Source: Cryobacterium sp. N22 (lineage in GTDB: Bacteria; Actinomycetota; Actinomycetes; Actinomycetales; Microbacteriaceae). From it: a stretch of 64,000 nt of DNA. How positions within the stretch are numbered: position 1 is the first letter of the stretch; each line of letters begins with the position of its first letter. Under the pieces are notes generated by a model. That model was not told the origin of the DNA. It made no database searches and worked only from the letters and a program-made list of their open reading frames with translations. The stretch covers positions 131,409 through 195,408 of the forward strand of contig NZ_PJJP01000038.1 of NCBI RefSeq assembly GCF_002929555.1, read 5' to 3'. The position numbers and the translations under genes are program-made. This document shows positions 34,916 to 47,845 of this stretch, piece after piece.

Positions 34916-34953
34916 GGGCCGGGCCCTCGACCGACCGTAAGGGCTCGAGCAGT

Positions 34954-35649
34954 TCAGTCCCCCGGCGCCATGGGGGGCCAGAGGTTGTTCACGATGTCGA
35001 GGGTGTAACCCTCTGGACCGGCGTTGGAGTACTCCGTGGCCACCCAGATGCCGTCACGCAGGAAGTGCGACTCACCGAAGTAGCCCTCATCGTTGGAGCT
35101 CTCCGTGGTGCAGCGCAGCCCGCCCTGCTGCTCGAAGCAACTGTCGCCGCGGTCGACCAGATGGGCCTGGATGGTGGCGCTGTCTTCGGCGTCCACCCAC
35201 ACCACGGTGGTCGAGACCCCGGCGCCGGAGGGTCCCTCGGGCATGGCCCACTGGCAGAGGAGGGAGTCGTTCGTCTCGATGACCTCCTGCTGCACCGGGT
35301 CATCCTCGCCGATTTTCATGTCCAGCTCCGGGTCGTCCAGCCACGCCGGGTTGAGCACCATGCTGCCGAAGGCTGCGACCATCTCGGGGCTGTACAGGTC
35401 GTCGCAGGATGCCGGCTGCGGCGTGCCCGGGGCGGCCGAACTGCCCGGGGTGGGGGTGGGTGTAGTCGGCGCGACGGTCGCTGATGGCGTGGGCCGGGCC
35501 GCTTCTGTGGCAGCCGGGGTGACCCCACCGCGGGGCCAGAACAGGCCGACGAGGATCGCCGCGACGGCCAGCAATGCAGCGAACACCCCGAGGATCACCC
35601 ACAGCCGGCGTTTCGCCGGATGGGGTGCCGATGAATGCGCAGCGCCCAT
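34954..35649 (-). CDS. Membrane-anchored exported protein, paralogue 3 of 3
   Basis: A 231-residue protein with one N-terminal membrane helix (WVILGVFAALLAVAAILVGL), a Thr/Pro linker (TVAPTTPTPTPGSSAAPG) and the family ectodomain: PASCDDLYSPEMVAAFGSM, LLCQWAMPEGPSGAGVS, SCFEQQGGLRC, ESHFLRDGIWVATEYSNAG, then GPEGYTLDIVNNLW. It is the most diverged copy. All four cysteines are kept. Like the other two it is monocistronic and flanked by repeats. Function is unknown. Confidence 0.75.
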   Translation of the reverse strand: MGAAHSSAPHPAKRRLWVILGVFAALLAVAAILVGLFWPRGGVTPAATEAARPTPSATVAPTTPTPTPGSSAAPGTPQPASCDDLYSPEMVAAFGSMVLNPAWLDDPELDMKIGEDDPVQQEVIETNDSLLCQWAMPEGPSGAGVSTTVVWVDAEDSATIQAHLVDRGDSCFEQQGGLRCTTESSNDEGYFGESHFLRDGIWVATEYSNAGPEGYTLDIVNNLWPPMAPGD

Positions 35650-35703
35650 GAGTGACTTCCTCGCGGTTTACGCACAGCATAGTCCGGCGGCCGGGCAGCG
35701 TCT

Positions 35704-35830
35704 TGGGGGTCTCGACAAGCTCGACCGACGAGATGGTTGAGCCGTGTCCGTTGGTTGAGCTTGTCGAAACCCGGTGAGGTGCGTTGAGAGGGTGGGTTAC
35801 GGGGTCTCGACAAGCTCGACCAACGGCGTG
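35704..35830. repeat. Composite palindromic element plus extra arm
   Basis: An inverted arm at about 35708-35732 is followed by a full unit: arm 35750-35774, a spacer starting CGGTGAGGTGCGTTGAGAGG, and inverted arm 35801-35826 (TCTCGACAAGCTCGACCAAC). The spacer is a variant of that at 34860-34890. It lies between rpoC and paralogue 3, in a 260-base stretch (35650-35909) that otherwise holds only the rpoC terminator. Confidence 0.85.
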
Positions 35831-35864
35831 GGCTCGACCGGCGAGATCCGGGCGTTAACGGGGA

Positions 35865-35892
35865 ATGGCCCCCTGCCGAAGCAGGGGGCCAT
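35865..35892 (-). terminator. rpoC terminator with UUCG tetraloop
   Basis: Twelve exact base pairs (ATGGCCCCCTGC and its complement) close a loop that reads UUCG on the minus-strand RNA, with C-G closing. That is the very stable cUUCGg tetraloop. The stem begins 18 bases past the rpoC stop. No long U-run follows, as is common for actinobacterial terminators. Confidence 0.85.
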
Positions 35893-35909
35893 CCGGGAAT
35901 CACACTCGG

Positions 35910-39806
<3,897 letters not shown>

Positions 39807-39850
39807 TTTCTCTCCTTGGAAAGTTTTCGAGTATTCGTCAGTGGCCAGGC

Positions 39851-42800
39851 TTAGATGTCGTCAATTGAAGACGACTCAAACCGGGTGGAAATGTTGATGC
39901 CCAGTTCCTCCGCTGCGCGGAAGACCTCGTCATCCGTGTCGCGCAGGCTGACTGCGGTTCCGTCGGCCGAGAGCACCTCGACGTTCAGGCACAGCGACTG
40001 CATTTCCTTGATCAGAACCTTGAAGCTCTCGGGGATACCGGGTTCCTGAATGTTCTCGCCCTTGACGATGGCTTCGTACACCTTGACGCGGCCGAGGATG
40101 TCGTCCGACTTGATGGTCAGGAGTTCCTGCAGGGCGTAAGCGGCTCCATATGCTTCGAGCGCCCACACCTCCATCTCACCGAAACGCTGTCCACCGAACT
40201 GCGCCTTACCACCCAGCGGCTGCTGCGTGATCATGGAGTACGGACCCGTCGAGCGTGCGTGGATCTTGTCATCGACAAGGTGGTGCAGCTTCAGGATGTA
40301 CATGTATCCGACCGCGATGGGCATCGGGTACGGCTCACCGGAGCGGCCATCGAACAGCTGCGTCTTTCCGGTCGAGTCGATCAGGCGGTCGCCGTCACGA
40401 GTCAGAGTCGTCGAGTCGAGAAGACCGGCGATTTCCTCCTCGAGCGCGCCGTCGAACACCGGGGTCGCGACCTTGGTGTTCGGGGCTGCGCTGTGCGCCT
40501 GCTCGGGAAGACGGCCGGCCCACTTGGGCTTGCCCTCGACCTGCCAGCCCTGCTTGGCGATCCACCCGAGGTGGGTCTCCAGCACCTGACCGAAGTTCAT
40601 GCGGCCCGGGATACCCAGCGGGTTGAGGATGATGTCAACCGGGGTTCCGTCGGCGAGGAACGGCATGTCCTCGACCGGCAGGATCTTCGAGATGACACCC
40701 TTGTTGCCGTGACGACCGGCGAGCTTGTCACCCTCGGTGATCTTGCGCTTCTGGGCGATGAAGACGACAACACGCTGGTTGACGCCCGAGCCGAGCTCGT
40801 CGTCGCCATCCTGCGAGTCGAAGACCTTGACACCGATGATGGTGCCACGCTCACCGTGGGGAACCTTCAGGGAAGTGTCGCGAACTTCGCGGCTCTTCTC
40901 GTTGAAGATCGCGCGCAGCAGGCGCTCCTCGGCGGACAGCTCGGTCTCGCCCTTGGGCGTGACCTTGCCCACGAGGATGTCGCCGGGGCGAACCTCGGCG
41001 CCGATGCGGATGATGCCGCGCTCGTCCAGGTCTGCAAGCAGGTCCGGGGAGACGTTGGGCAGGTCGCGAGTGATCTCTTCCTTGCCCAGCTTGGTGTCGC
41101 GTGCGTCAACTTCGTACTCTTCGATGTGAATCGAGGAGAGAACGTCGTCCTTCACCAGGTTCTGGCTCAGGATGATGGCGTCCTCGAAGTTGTGACCCTC
41201 CCATGACATGAATGCCACGAGGAGGTTCTTTCCGAGGGCGAGCTCACCGTTGTCGGTAGCGGGACCATCGGCGATGACCTCGCCGGCCTCGATACGCTCG
41301 CCGGCGTTGACGATGACGCGGTGGTTGTAGCTGGTGCCCTGGTTGGAGCGGCTGAACTTGCGCAGGTAGTAGTCCTGCGTTCCGCCCTCGTCGAGCTGGA
41401 TGGTGACGACGTCAGCCGACACCTCCATGACCACACCGGCCTTCTGTGCGGTGAGCACATCACCGGCGTCGATGGCCGCGAAGCCCTCCATACCGGTTCC
41501 GACCAGCGGGCTGTCGCTGAGCAGCAGCGGCACAGCCTGACGCTGCATGTTGGCACCCATGAGTGCGCGGTTAGCATCGTCGTGCTCGAGGAAGGGGATG
41601 AGCGAGGTCGCGACGGAAACCATCTGGCGCGGCGAGACATCCATGTAGCCGATGTCTTCTGCGGGGAAGAGGTCAACCTCTCCACCCTTCTTACGCGCGA
41701 GAACACGGGTCTCGGCGAAGCGGGCGGCCTTGGTCAGCGGGGCGTTGGCCTGCGCGACGATGTACTCGTCTTCCTCACTTGCGGTGAGGTAGTCGATCGT
41801 CGTGGAGACGACACCGTCGATGACGCGACGGTACGGGGTCTCGATGAAACCGAAGGCGTTGATCCGCGCGAAGGAGGCGAGCGAACCGATCAGGCCGATG
41901 TTCGGGCCTTCCGGGGTTTCAATCGGGCACATACGGCCGTAGTGCGACGGGTGAACGTCTCGCACCTCGACACCTGCGCGGTCACGGGACAGACCACCCG
42001 GGCCCAGCGCGGACAGGCGACGCTTGTGCGTCAGTCCGGCGAGCGGGTTGTTCTGGTCCATGAACTGCGACAGCTGGCTCGTACCGAAGAACTCCTTGAT
42101 CGCGGCGACGACGGGGCGCACGTTGATCAGGGTCTGCGGGGTGATCGCTTCGATGTCCTGCGTGGTCATGCGCTCGCGAACGACGCGCTCCATGCGGGAC
42201 AGGCCGGTGCGAACCTGGTTCTGGATGAGCTCGCCGACGGCGCGGATACGACGGTTACCGAAGTGGTCGATGTCGTCGATGTCGATGCGGATGTCGGTCT
42301 CGACGCCGTCGCGGCTGCCGCGGATCGTGGTCTGGTTGTCGTGCAGCGCAACCAGGTACTTGATCGTGGCCAGGATGTCCTGGAGCGTGAGAACGGAGTC
42401 GGTGAGCGGCGCCTCGAGGCCCAGCTTGCGGTTGATCTTGTAACGACCAACCTTGGCCAGGTCGTAGCGCTTGGAGTTGAAGAAGAAGTTGTCCAGCAGC
42501 GCACGCGCGGCCTCGGCAGCAACCTGTTCTCCCGGGCGGAGCTTGCGGTAGATGTCCTTGAGGGCTTCTTCCTTGGTGAGGATGTTGTCCTTCTCGAGGG
42601 TGAGCTCGATGGACGCGAAGCCCTTGAACTCCTCGAGGATCTCTTCGGAGGTGAGTCCGAGAGCCTTGAGGAACACCGTGACGGACTGCTTGCGCTTGCG
42701 GTCGATGCGAACGCCGACCTGGTCGCGCTTGTCGATCTCGAATTCGAGCCAGGCACCACGGCTCGGGATGACGCGGGCGGAGTAGATGTCCTTGTCGGAG

Positions 42801-43342
42801 GTCTTCTCCTGTTCGCGGTTGAAGTACACACCGGGCGAACGCACCAGCTGCGACACGACGACACGCTCGGTGCCGTTGATCACGAAGGTGCCCTTGGGGG
42901 TCATCAGCGGGAAGTCGCCCATGAACACGGTCTGGGTCTTGATCTCACCGGTGAGGTGGTTCATGAACTCAGCGTTCACATACAGCGGTGCGGAATAGGT
43001 CTTGCCCTTTTCCTTGCACTCGTCGATGGTGTACTTCTCCGGCTCGAGCTCCGGGTTGGTGAAGGACAGCTGCATCGTCTCGCTGAGGTCCTCGATCGGA
43101 GAGATCTCCTCGAAGATCTCGTCGAGTCCGGTGCGAGCGTTCAGGTCGTTGCGACCGGCAGCCTGGGCCTCGGCAAGGCGAGCTTTCCAGATGTCGTTTC
43201 CGACGAGCCAGTCAAAGCTCTCGGTCTGCAAAGCGAGCAGATCGGGAACCGTGAGGTTGTCAGAAATCTTTGCGAACGAAAGACGGCCAGCAGCTCGTCC
43301 GTTCTTGGGTGAATTGGTGGTTGCGTTGCGCGCAGCAGCCAA
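39851..43342 (-). CDS. rpoB: DNA-directed RNA polymerase subunit beta
   Basis: The 1163-residue beta subunit, of typical actinobacterial length. The rifampicin-binding segment (420-451) is wild type in sequence: SQFMDQN with Asp429, THKRR with His439, and RLSALGPGG with Ser444. The strain should be rifampicin-sensitive as far as this region decides. Other family marks are [15 protein letters not shown]-contacting motifs, and the C-terminal clamp region ([20 protein letters not shown]). The start is TTG at 43342 with GGAGG eight bases upstream. It is followed by rpoC as the usual operon. Confidence 0.98.
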   Translation of the reverse strand: MAAARNATTNSPKNGRAAGRLSFAKISDNLTVPDLLALQTESFDWLVGNDIWKARLAEAQAAGRNDLNARTGLDEIFEEISPIEDLSETMQLSFTNPELEPEKYTIDECKEKGKTYSAPLYVNAEFMNHLTGEIKTQTVFMGDFPLMTPKGTFVINGTERVVVSQLVRSPGVYFNREQEKTSDKDIYSARVIPSRGAWLEFEIDKRDQVGVRIDRKRKQSVTVFLKALGLTSEEILEEFKGFASIELTLEKDNILTKEEALKDIYRKLRPGEQVAAEAARALLDNFFFNSKRYDLAKVGRYKINRKLGLEAPLTDSVLTLQDILATIKYLVALHDNQTTIRGSRDGVETDIRIDIDDIDHFGNRRIRAVGELIQNQVRTGLSRMERVVRERMTTQDIEAITPQTLINVRPVVAAIKEFFGTSQLSQFMDQNNPLAGLTHKRRLSALGPGGLSRDRAGVEVRDVHPSHYGRMCPIETPEGPNIGLIGSLASFARINAFGFIETPYRRVIDGVVSTTIDYLTASEEDEYIVAQANAPLTKAARFAETRVLARKKGGEVDLFPAEDIGYMDVSPRQMVSVATSLIPFLEHDDANRALMGANMQRQAVPLLLSDSPLVGTGMEGFAAIDAGDVLTAQKAGVVMEVSADVVTIQLDEGGTQDYYLRKFSRSNQGTSYNHRVIVNAGERIEAGEVIADGPATDNGELALGKNLLVAFMSWEGHNFEDAIILSQNLVKDDVLSSIHIEEYEVDARDTKLGKEEITRDLPNVSPDLLADLDERGIIRIGAEVRPGDILVGKVTPKGETELSAEERLLRAIFNEKSREVRDTSLKVPHGERGTIIGVKVFDSQDGDDELGSGVNQRVVVFIAQKRKITEGDKLAGRHGNKGVISKILPVEDMPFLADGTPVDIILNPLGIPGRMNFGQVLETHLGWIAKQGWQVEGKPKWAGRLPEQAHSAAPNTKVATPVFDGALEEEIAGLLDSTTLTRDGDRLIDSTGKTQLFDGRSGEPYPMPIAVGYMYILKLHHLVDDKIHARSTGPYSMITQQPLGGKAQFGGQRFGEMEVWALEAYGAAYALQELLTIKSDDILGRVKVYEAIVKGENIQEPGIPESFKVLIKEMQSLCLNVEVLSADGTAVSLRDTDDEVFRAAEELGINISTRFESSSIDDI

Positions 43343-43418
43343 GGAAGTAACCTCCGTGGACCCCGTCAGGTCTAATCACTGTTAGTAATTTGGTATGGAC
43401 TCCGCAGATCCTGGGCGG

Positions 43419-43447
43419 GGATGTCCATCCGCGATATGAGGACATCC
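43419..43447 (-). promoter_or_regulatory. Hairpin in the rpoB leader
   Basis: Eight-base arms GGATGTCC (43419-43426) and GGACATCC (43440-43447) are perfectly complementary, with a 13-base loop. The hairpin lies in the roughly 185-base leader between the candidate promoter and the rpoB start. It may fold in the mRNA and influence translation or transcription of rpoBC. No ribosomal protein binding site was recognised in it. Confidence 0.5.
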
Positions 43448-43534
43448 GGCTCAGAAATGTGCTGCAAGGTGGCTTGAGCACGCAAAGCCGACCGCAATAT
43501 GAAGGCAGAGTTAAATCTGGGAGCGCAAAGGTCA

Positions 43535-43563
43535 ACTATATGCCCTTGTTGCGCCCGTGTCTA
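43535..43563 (-). promoter_or_regulatory. Candidate rpoBC promoter
   Basis: On the minus strand TAGACA (43558-43563) and TATAGT (43535-43540) are 17 bases apart, a good match to the housekeeping sigma consensus. Transcription would start near 43528 and leave a leader of about 185 bases. A second TTGACC word overlaps just downstream, so more than one start is possible. Confidence 0.55.
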
Positions 43564-43698
43564 CTGGAATGTTGACCTTCGCCAAATTCTCAGGTATAAC
43601 CCGGTTTCGCCGGCCGGCTGGAGCGGCGGGGCGACTTCCGAGTGGATGTTAAGTTGCTCCATTGTGCCCCATCGGCGCGGGGAGCTTTCGCCATTGGG

Positions 43699-43882
43699 CG
43701 CGTGTCGCTGCCTCCGCGACGCGAAGTCGCCAAAGCGGTCATGTGGCTGCCTCCGCGAGCTGAAGCAACCCTTGGACCGCTCTCGCGAGATGTGGCACCC
43801 GACCCCGTTCGCGAGAGCGGCGGTGTGGCTGCCTCAGGGACGGGAAGCAACCGTTGCACCGCTCTCGCGAGATGTGCCGAGG
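43699..43882. repeat. Degenerate direct repeats with internal inverted repeats
   Basis: A segment starting TGTGGCTGCCTC recurs at 43742 and 43824, with a more diverged version at 43702. The two better copies each end in CCGCTCTCGCGAGATGTG (43777 and 43859). The inverse TCGCGAGAGCGG occurs at 43809-43820, forming an exact 12-base stem with 43777-43788. It is not related to the GGTTGAGCTTGTCGA family. It fills the space between the rpoB promoter and the methyltransferase-like gene; 43343-43906 holds no gene. Confidence 0.75.
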
Positions 43883-43906
43883 TGACCGGGCTGTCAGACT
43901 GGGGGG

Positions 43907-44776
43907 ATGAGCAGGGGCGAGCACGAACATCCGACGATCACGCTGAAACTGAGCGGGCACCAGGCCGTCATCGAGCCTGACCGGTTCACGCCGGGCAGCT
44001 ACCAGCTGGTGGTGGACGGCACGCCGCAGTCGCACGTGAACATCGACAACCCCGACGAGTTGTTCTTCGAGTACATCCAGCGCATCGGGCACGTCATCGA
44101 CCTGATCGGCGACCCGGGCGAGGCCATCACCGCCGTGCACCTGGGCGCCGGCGCGCTCACCCTGCCCCGCTATGTGGAGGCGACCCGGCCCGGATCCCGG
44201 CAGCAGGTGGTGGAGATCGAGAGCGACCTCATCGACTTCGTGCGCGCCGAACTGCCCTGGGACAAGCGCGCGAACCTGCGGGTGCGGCACGGCGACGCCC
44301 GCGAGGTGCTCGGCAAGCTGCCCGCCGGGCTGCACGGCGCGGTGGACCTCGTGGTCGTCGACATCTTCTCGGGCGCCCGCACCCCCGCGCACGTGACCAG
44401 CCGGGAGTTCTACGAGCTGGCCGCTCCGCTGCTGTCGCCGCGCGGCGTGCTCGCGGTGAACGTGGCGGATGGGCCTGGCCTCGCGTTCGCCCGCAGCCAG
44501 GCCGCCACACTGTCGGCGGTGTTCGGGCACGTCATCGGCCTCGCCGAGACCCAGGTCCTCAAGGGACGCCGGTTCGGCAACATCGTCTTCGTCGCCGCGC
44601 ACACCCCGCTGGACCTGCACTGGGTGCCGAGGCTGCTGGCCGGCGGCCCGCATCCGGCCAAGGTGGTCGAGGGCGCCGAACTGGCCCAGTTCATGTCGGC
44701 CGCGTCGGTGTCCACGGATGCCACGGCCACGCCGTCGCCGCTGCCCGGCCGCACGGTGTTTCAGATCGGTAACTGA
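43907..44776 (+). CDS. Spermidine synthase-like methyltransferase-fold protein
   Basis: A 289-residue Rossmann-fold protein of the spermidine synthase superfamily. It has a beta-rich N-terminus (YQLVVDGTPQSHVNIDNPDE), the nucleotide-binding loop AVHLGAGALTLPRY, the acidic pair VVEIESDLIDFVR, and the active-site region DLVVVDIFSGARTPAHVTS. The typical catalytic Asp region of SpeE is partly changed, so polyamine synthesis is not certain. Many actinobacterial members have unknown substrates. A GGGGGG site precedes the ATG at 43907. It converges with the phosphoesterase gene, leaving three bases between stops. Confidence 0.82.
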   Translation: MSRGEHEHPTITLKLSGHQAVIEPDRFTPGSYQLVVDGTPQSHVNIDNPDELFFEYIQRIGHVIDLIGDPGEAITAVHLGAGALTLPRYVEATRPGSRQQVVEIESDLIDFVRAELPWDKRANLRVRHGDAREVLGKLPAGLHGAVDLVVVDIFSGARTPAHVTSREFYELAAPLLSPRGVLAVNVADGPGLAFARSQAATLSAVFGHVIGLAETQVLKGRRFGNIVFVAAHTPLDLHWVPRLLAGGPHPAKVVEGAELAQFMSAASVSTDATATPSPLPGRTVFQIGN

Positions 44777-44779
44777 GCG

Positions 44780-45751
44780 CTAGCGGCTGAGCCGGACGGT
44801 GTCCCCGAGCGTTGCCTTGCCCTCCGCGTCGGGCTGGTAGTACCGCAGCACGAACTGATCGGCGGTCGCCTCGATCACGCTCGCCCCGGTCCCAGCCAGA
44901 CAGAGCCGGCTTCCCTCTCGCAGCTCGACGGGACACTCGCGGATGTTGGCGGTGCCACCGATCCCGGCTGTGACGTAGTGCAGGCCATCGACGATCACGT
45001 CCTCATAGATGTGCTGATGGCCCGCGATGACGATATCGGCTCCCCACCCGGCGTAGTCCCAGCCGGCGGTGGGCCGCATCTCCCGGTTGTCCTCATGGAC
45101 GCCTGAGGTGTAGGCGGGGCGGTGGAACAGCACCACGTTCCAGGCATCCGGCCGGGCGGCACGCTGGTCGGAGAGCGTTTCCTTCAGCCAGCCCCGCTGG
45201 ATCTCCAACTCTTCGGGAGTGGTCTCGCTGTCGAGCACGATCAGCGTGACGTCTCCGACATCCTGCGTGTACCAGCGCTGCTGCGCGTCGGCGGCCGTGC
45301 TGAGATAGGGGAAGGCAGCTCGGTAGGCGTCGAGCCCGGCACCCTCATCGGAGTAGTCGTGGTTGCCGAGCGTGGGCCACAGCGGTGGCACGCCCTGCCC
45401 GTCCCGGCCTTGCTCGAAGTAACCCCAGACCGATTCGGCATACGGAATACAGCCCACTTCGTGCTGGGTGTTGTCTCCGGCCGTCACGATGGCGTCCACT
45501 CCCCAGGCGTCGACCTGATCCGCCGTCCATTGTTCTCCGGCGTCGCACGTGCCGAAGTCGGAGATCAGCGCCAACCGGGTCGCCGGCGCCGGCGCCGGCT
45601 CAGCGCTTTCGGAAGGTCTCGGGTCGGAAACCGCAGGAGGGACGGAAACGCAACCGGCCAGGACGAGAGCAGCAGCCGCGAAGGCGACCACGCCCGCGAC
45701 GCTCCGGCGGGCGCGTCGGCCTTGGGCTGCTCTCGTCATCCGAGTCCTCAC
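44780..45751 (-). CDS. Exported metallophosphoesterase lipoprotein
   Basis: A 323-residue protein with a twin-arginine-like basic start, a hydrophobic stretch and lipobox VLAGC, so it is probably lipidated and extracellular. The calcineurin-like fold is complete: ISDFGTCD, AGDNT, the GNHDY block, LFHRP, and the C-terminal GHQHIYE. This set matches purple-acid/calcineurin-type phosphoesterases. It would remove phosphate from extracellular esters, perhaps for phosphate supply. The physiological substrate is unknown. An initiator alternative a few codons later (ATG of MTRAAQ) is possible. Confidence 0.88.
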   Translation of the reverse strand: MRTRMTRAAQGRRARRSVAGVVAFAAAALVLAGCVSVPPAVSDPRPSESAEPAPAPATRLALISDFGTCDAGEQWTADQVDAWGVDAIVTAGDNTQHEVGCIPYAESVWGYFEQGRDGQGVPPLWPTLGNHDYSDEGAGLDAYRAAFPYLSTAADAQQRWYTQDVGDVTLIVLDSETTPEELEIQRGWLKETLSDQRAARPDAWNVVLFHRPAYTSGVHEDNREMRPTAGWDYAGWGADIVIAGHQHIYEDVIVDGLHYVTAGIGGTANIRECPVELREGSRLCLAGTGASVIEATADQFVLRYYQPDAEGKATLGDTVRLSR

Positions 45752-45792
45752 GTGTGACTGACCCCCAATTTAGCTCCGCACATCCGCGTTGC

Positions 45793-47574
45793 CTACGGCA
45801 GCGCCGGAAGCGTCGGCGTCGCCTTGGCCAGCAGGCGCACCTGGATCGCCTCGATTTGCTTCGACTGACCCGTCGTGCCCGCTGTCGCCCCATTGCTCAC
45901 CCACGGCTGCCAGCCGATGTCCTGCACATGGGTGCGGTACGAGATGTCGTACTGGGAAGCCAGCGCTCCGGTCAGGCGGAACTGAATTGCCTCCATCTGC
46001 AAGCTTCGGCCGGTCGTTCCGATGTCGGCGGTCGTGCGCCAGCCCATCCAGCCGATGTTCTGAACGTGGGCGTTGGCCTCAATGTTCGCGACCGCGGTGG
46101 ATCCCGGTGTCTCGAGGATGAGCGCCTCCATCTGCCTGAACTGACCGAGCGTGCCGGCTACCTGGCCGGTGTTCACTTTGCGTTGCCAGCCGACGTCCTG
46201 CAGGTGGGCCTTGTACCGGAGCATCGGTGTCGCGCCTTGTTCCTTGATCAGCATCGTGGCGCGCGTGGCGAGCCAGTCGCGGAGGAAGCCGACCTCACCG
46301 GCGTAGGTGCTGTGATAATCCTTGCCGAAGCCGCGGATCAGCAGCGTCGGCGTGCCCAGAATGGGCCAGACGGCGAAGTTTGCAGCGGCGGAGGCTTTGA
46401 TTTCGTTCTCCCAGCGGGTGATCTTGGCCGGCATCAGCCCCACCTCCTGCGAGATACCCGATTGCCACAACTGGTTGGCTCGCTGCACGAACTCCTTGGA
46501 GCGGAACAGGTCAAAGTAAAAACCGTTACCCTGCTGCCGCAGAATCTGCGCGTTCTTCGCGTAGTCAGCCTGCGGATCGGAGCCGAGGTGCGGAGCGCGG
46601 TCGTAGTTGCCCAACGCGCTGTCGAAGTCCCACACCGGTCCGGCGAACAGCTTGCTGGCAGGTCCGTTCTTGTAGAAGTACACACTTGACTGCGTGATCT
46701 CAGGATTGGCCGTCTGTTCGAACACGTAATAGAACTTGACGAACGAGTCGACGTCGATCAGAGCGCTCAGCGCAACCCAGTCGACCTGCGGTGCCGCCAG
46801 GATCGCGTCCACCCTGTCCAGGGTGCTCTGGATGTCGTTCCAGCCTGCTTGGGTCCCGGCCGGAAGTGCACCCCCATCCGGCACCCCGGCCTTCGAGTCC
46901 TTCAGCACGAACAGTGACCTGCTGGTCGCGGTGCGGAAGTTGTAGGGCTCGGCCAGACCGTAGTTGTTGTCCAACTCGACCATGACGCCCGTCGGGTCGG
47001 TGAGGTCAACGCGGTTCGTCTTGACCTCGGTCTTCTCGCTGATCAGATAGTTGCCGAGGTAGGTGCCGTTCACCCGGAGGTCGACCCATTTGGACTCCGG
47101 CGAGTAGGCCAGCCCGATTGAATTGGCCAGGTCGAAGGCCGCTTTGTTGCGCATCAGGGACGCGTCGGCGGCGTTCGCGAGAAGGATCCATGTCTTCGCG
47201 GGGGCCATGCCGAGAACGGCGGTGTTCTGCTCGAACTTGATCTGGTACGGCTTTTTGGCAAGGTTCCAGGTGTAGTTGCCCCGGCCCTTGATCTCACCGA
47301 GGGCGGGGACAGAGATGTTGCTCACCCCGGCAGGGTCCTCGATTGTCATCGTCGTCGCGACCTTATTGTCCTTGGATGCGTGCACGTAGCTCAGCGTGTT
47401 GTGCGAGGCATCTGGGTCGCTGAGGGTGATATTCAAGGTCGGCAGGTCCGGTGTCTGGGGTGCGGCGGTGGCGTGTGGCAGGTCACCGATTGTGACGAGG
47501 GTGATGGTGAGCGCGGCGGTCATGGTGACGACTAAGGCTCGCAGGGCTAGACCCTCGCGAGACAGCGTGTGCAT
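45793..47574 (-). CDS. Exported CotH-like kinase-fold protein with ChW repeats
   Basis: The ATG at 47574 gives 593 residues; an open frame 31 codons longer lacks a signal peptide. A Sec signal (LVVTMTAALTITLVTIGDLP, then ATAAP) leads into a CotH domain (about 45-440). Marks are IKGRGNYTW, KKPYQIKF, LANAADASLMRNK and WDFDSALGNYD, the metal-binding region. CotH proteins are atypical protein kinases known from spore coats and surface proteins. Three ChW repeats follow (cores AHLQDVGWQ, AHVQNIGWM and THVQDIGWQ), each with a GQ..Q.EAL segment, a surface or ligand-binding module. Neither spores nor cellulosomes are expected here, so the target is open. Confidence 0.88.
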   Translation of the reverse strand: MHTLSREGLALRALVVTMTAALTITLVTIGDLPHATAAPQTPDLPTLNITLSDPDASHNTLSYVHASKDNKVATTMTIEDPAGVSNISVPALGEIKGRGNYTWNLAKKPYQIKFEQNTAVLGMAPAKTWILLANAADASLMRNKAAFDLANSIGLAYSPESKWVDLRVNGTYLGNYLISEKTEVKTNRVDLTDPTGVMVELDNNYGLAEPYNFRTATSRSLFVLKDSKAGVPDGGALPAGTQAGWNDIQSTLDRVDAILAAPQVDWVALSALIDVDSFVKFYYVFEQTANPEITQSSVYFYKNGPASKLFAGPVWDFDSALGNYDRAPHLGSDPQADYAKNAQILRQQGNGFYFDLFRSKEFVQRANQLWQSGISQEVGLMPAKITRWENEIKASAAANFAVWPILGTPTLLIRGFGKDYHSTYAGEVGFLRDWLATRATMLIKEQGATPMLRYKAHLQDVGWQRKVNTGQVAGTLGQFRQMEALILETPGSTAVANIEANAHVQNIGWMGWRTTADIGTTGRSLQMEAIQFRLTGALASQYDISYRTHVQDIGWQPWVSNGATAGTTGQSKQIEAIQVRLLAKATPTLPALP

Positions 47575-47593
47575 AGGTGAGGCCTTTCGTGTG

Positions 47594-47609
47594 GTCCCAT
47601 CTATGGGAC
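47594..47609. promoter_or_regulatory. Short inverted repeat before the CotH gene
   Basis: GTCCCAT and ATGGGAC are seven-base arms with a two-base spacer, centred 27 bases upstream of the CotH start codon. It could be an operator or a small mRNA fold. No other regulatory element or gene was seen in 47575-47845. Confidence 0.35.
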
Positions 47610-47845
47610 ATGTTGCCGGATAGAGAGTCGGCGTCGGCGTTGACGTCGATGCCCGTTCTGGTTGCACACAATACGCCCTAGCTGAGCATCCCTCACGTTA
47701 TTTTTCGGGGTGGCGTCGCTGCTCGGGGCCGGAAAGCTCGGGACATACCCCCGATCGGGCGTCAGCGCCTCGCCGCCGGGGTTACTCTGGAGGGGAACCC
47801 GACCTCCCCGCGGCACCCCACGGCCGCCCTGTCAAGGACATCATC

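Noticed and set aside
41321-43312. 663-codon open frame opposite rpoB
   Set aside because: Exact antisense of a highly conserved gene with GC-biased codons; no start site and no protein-like composition.
45793-47574. Cellulosome or spore-coat gene set
   Set aside because: No dockerin, cohesin or sporulation gene is nearby; only the CotH and ChW domains support such a link.
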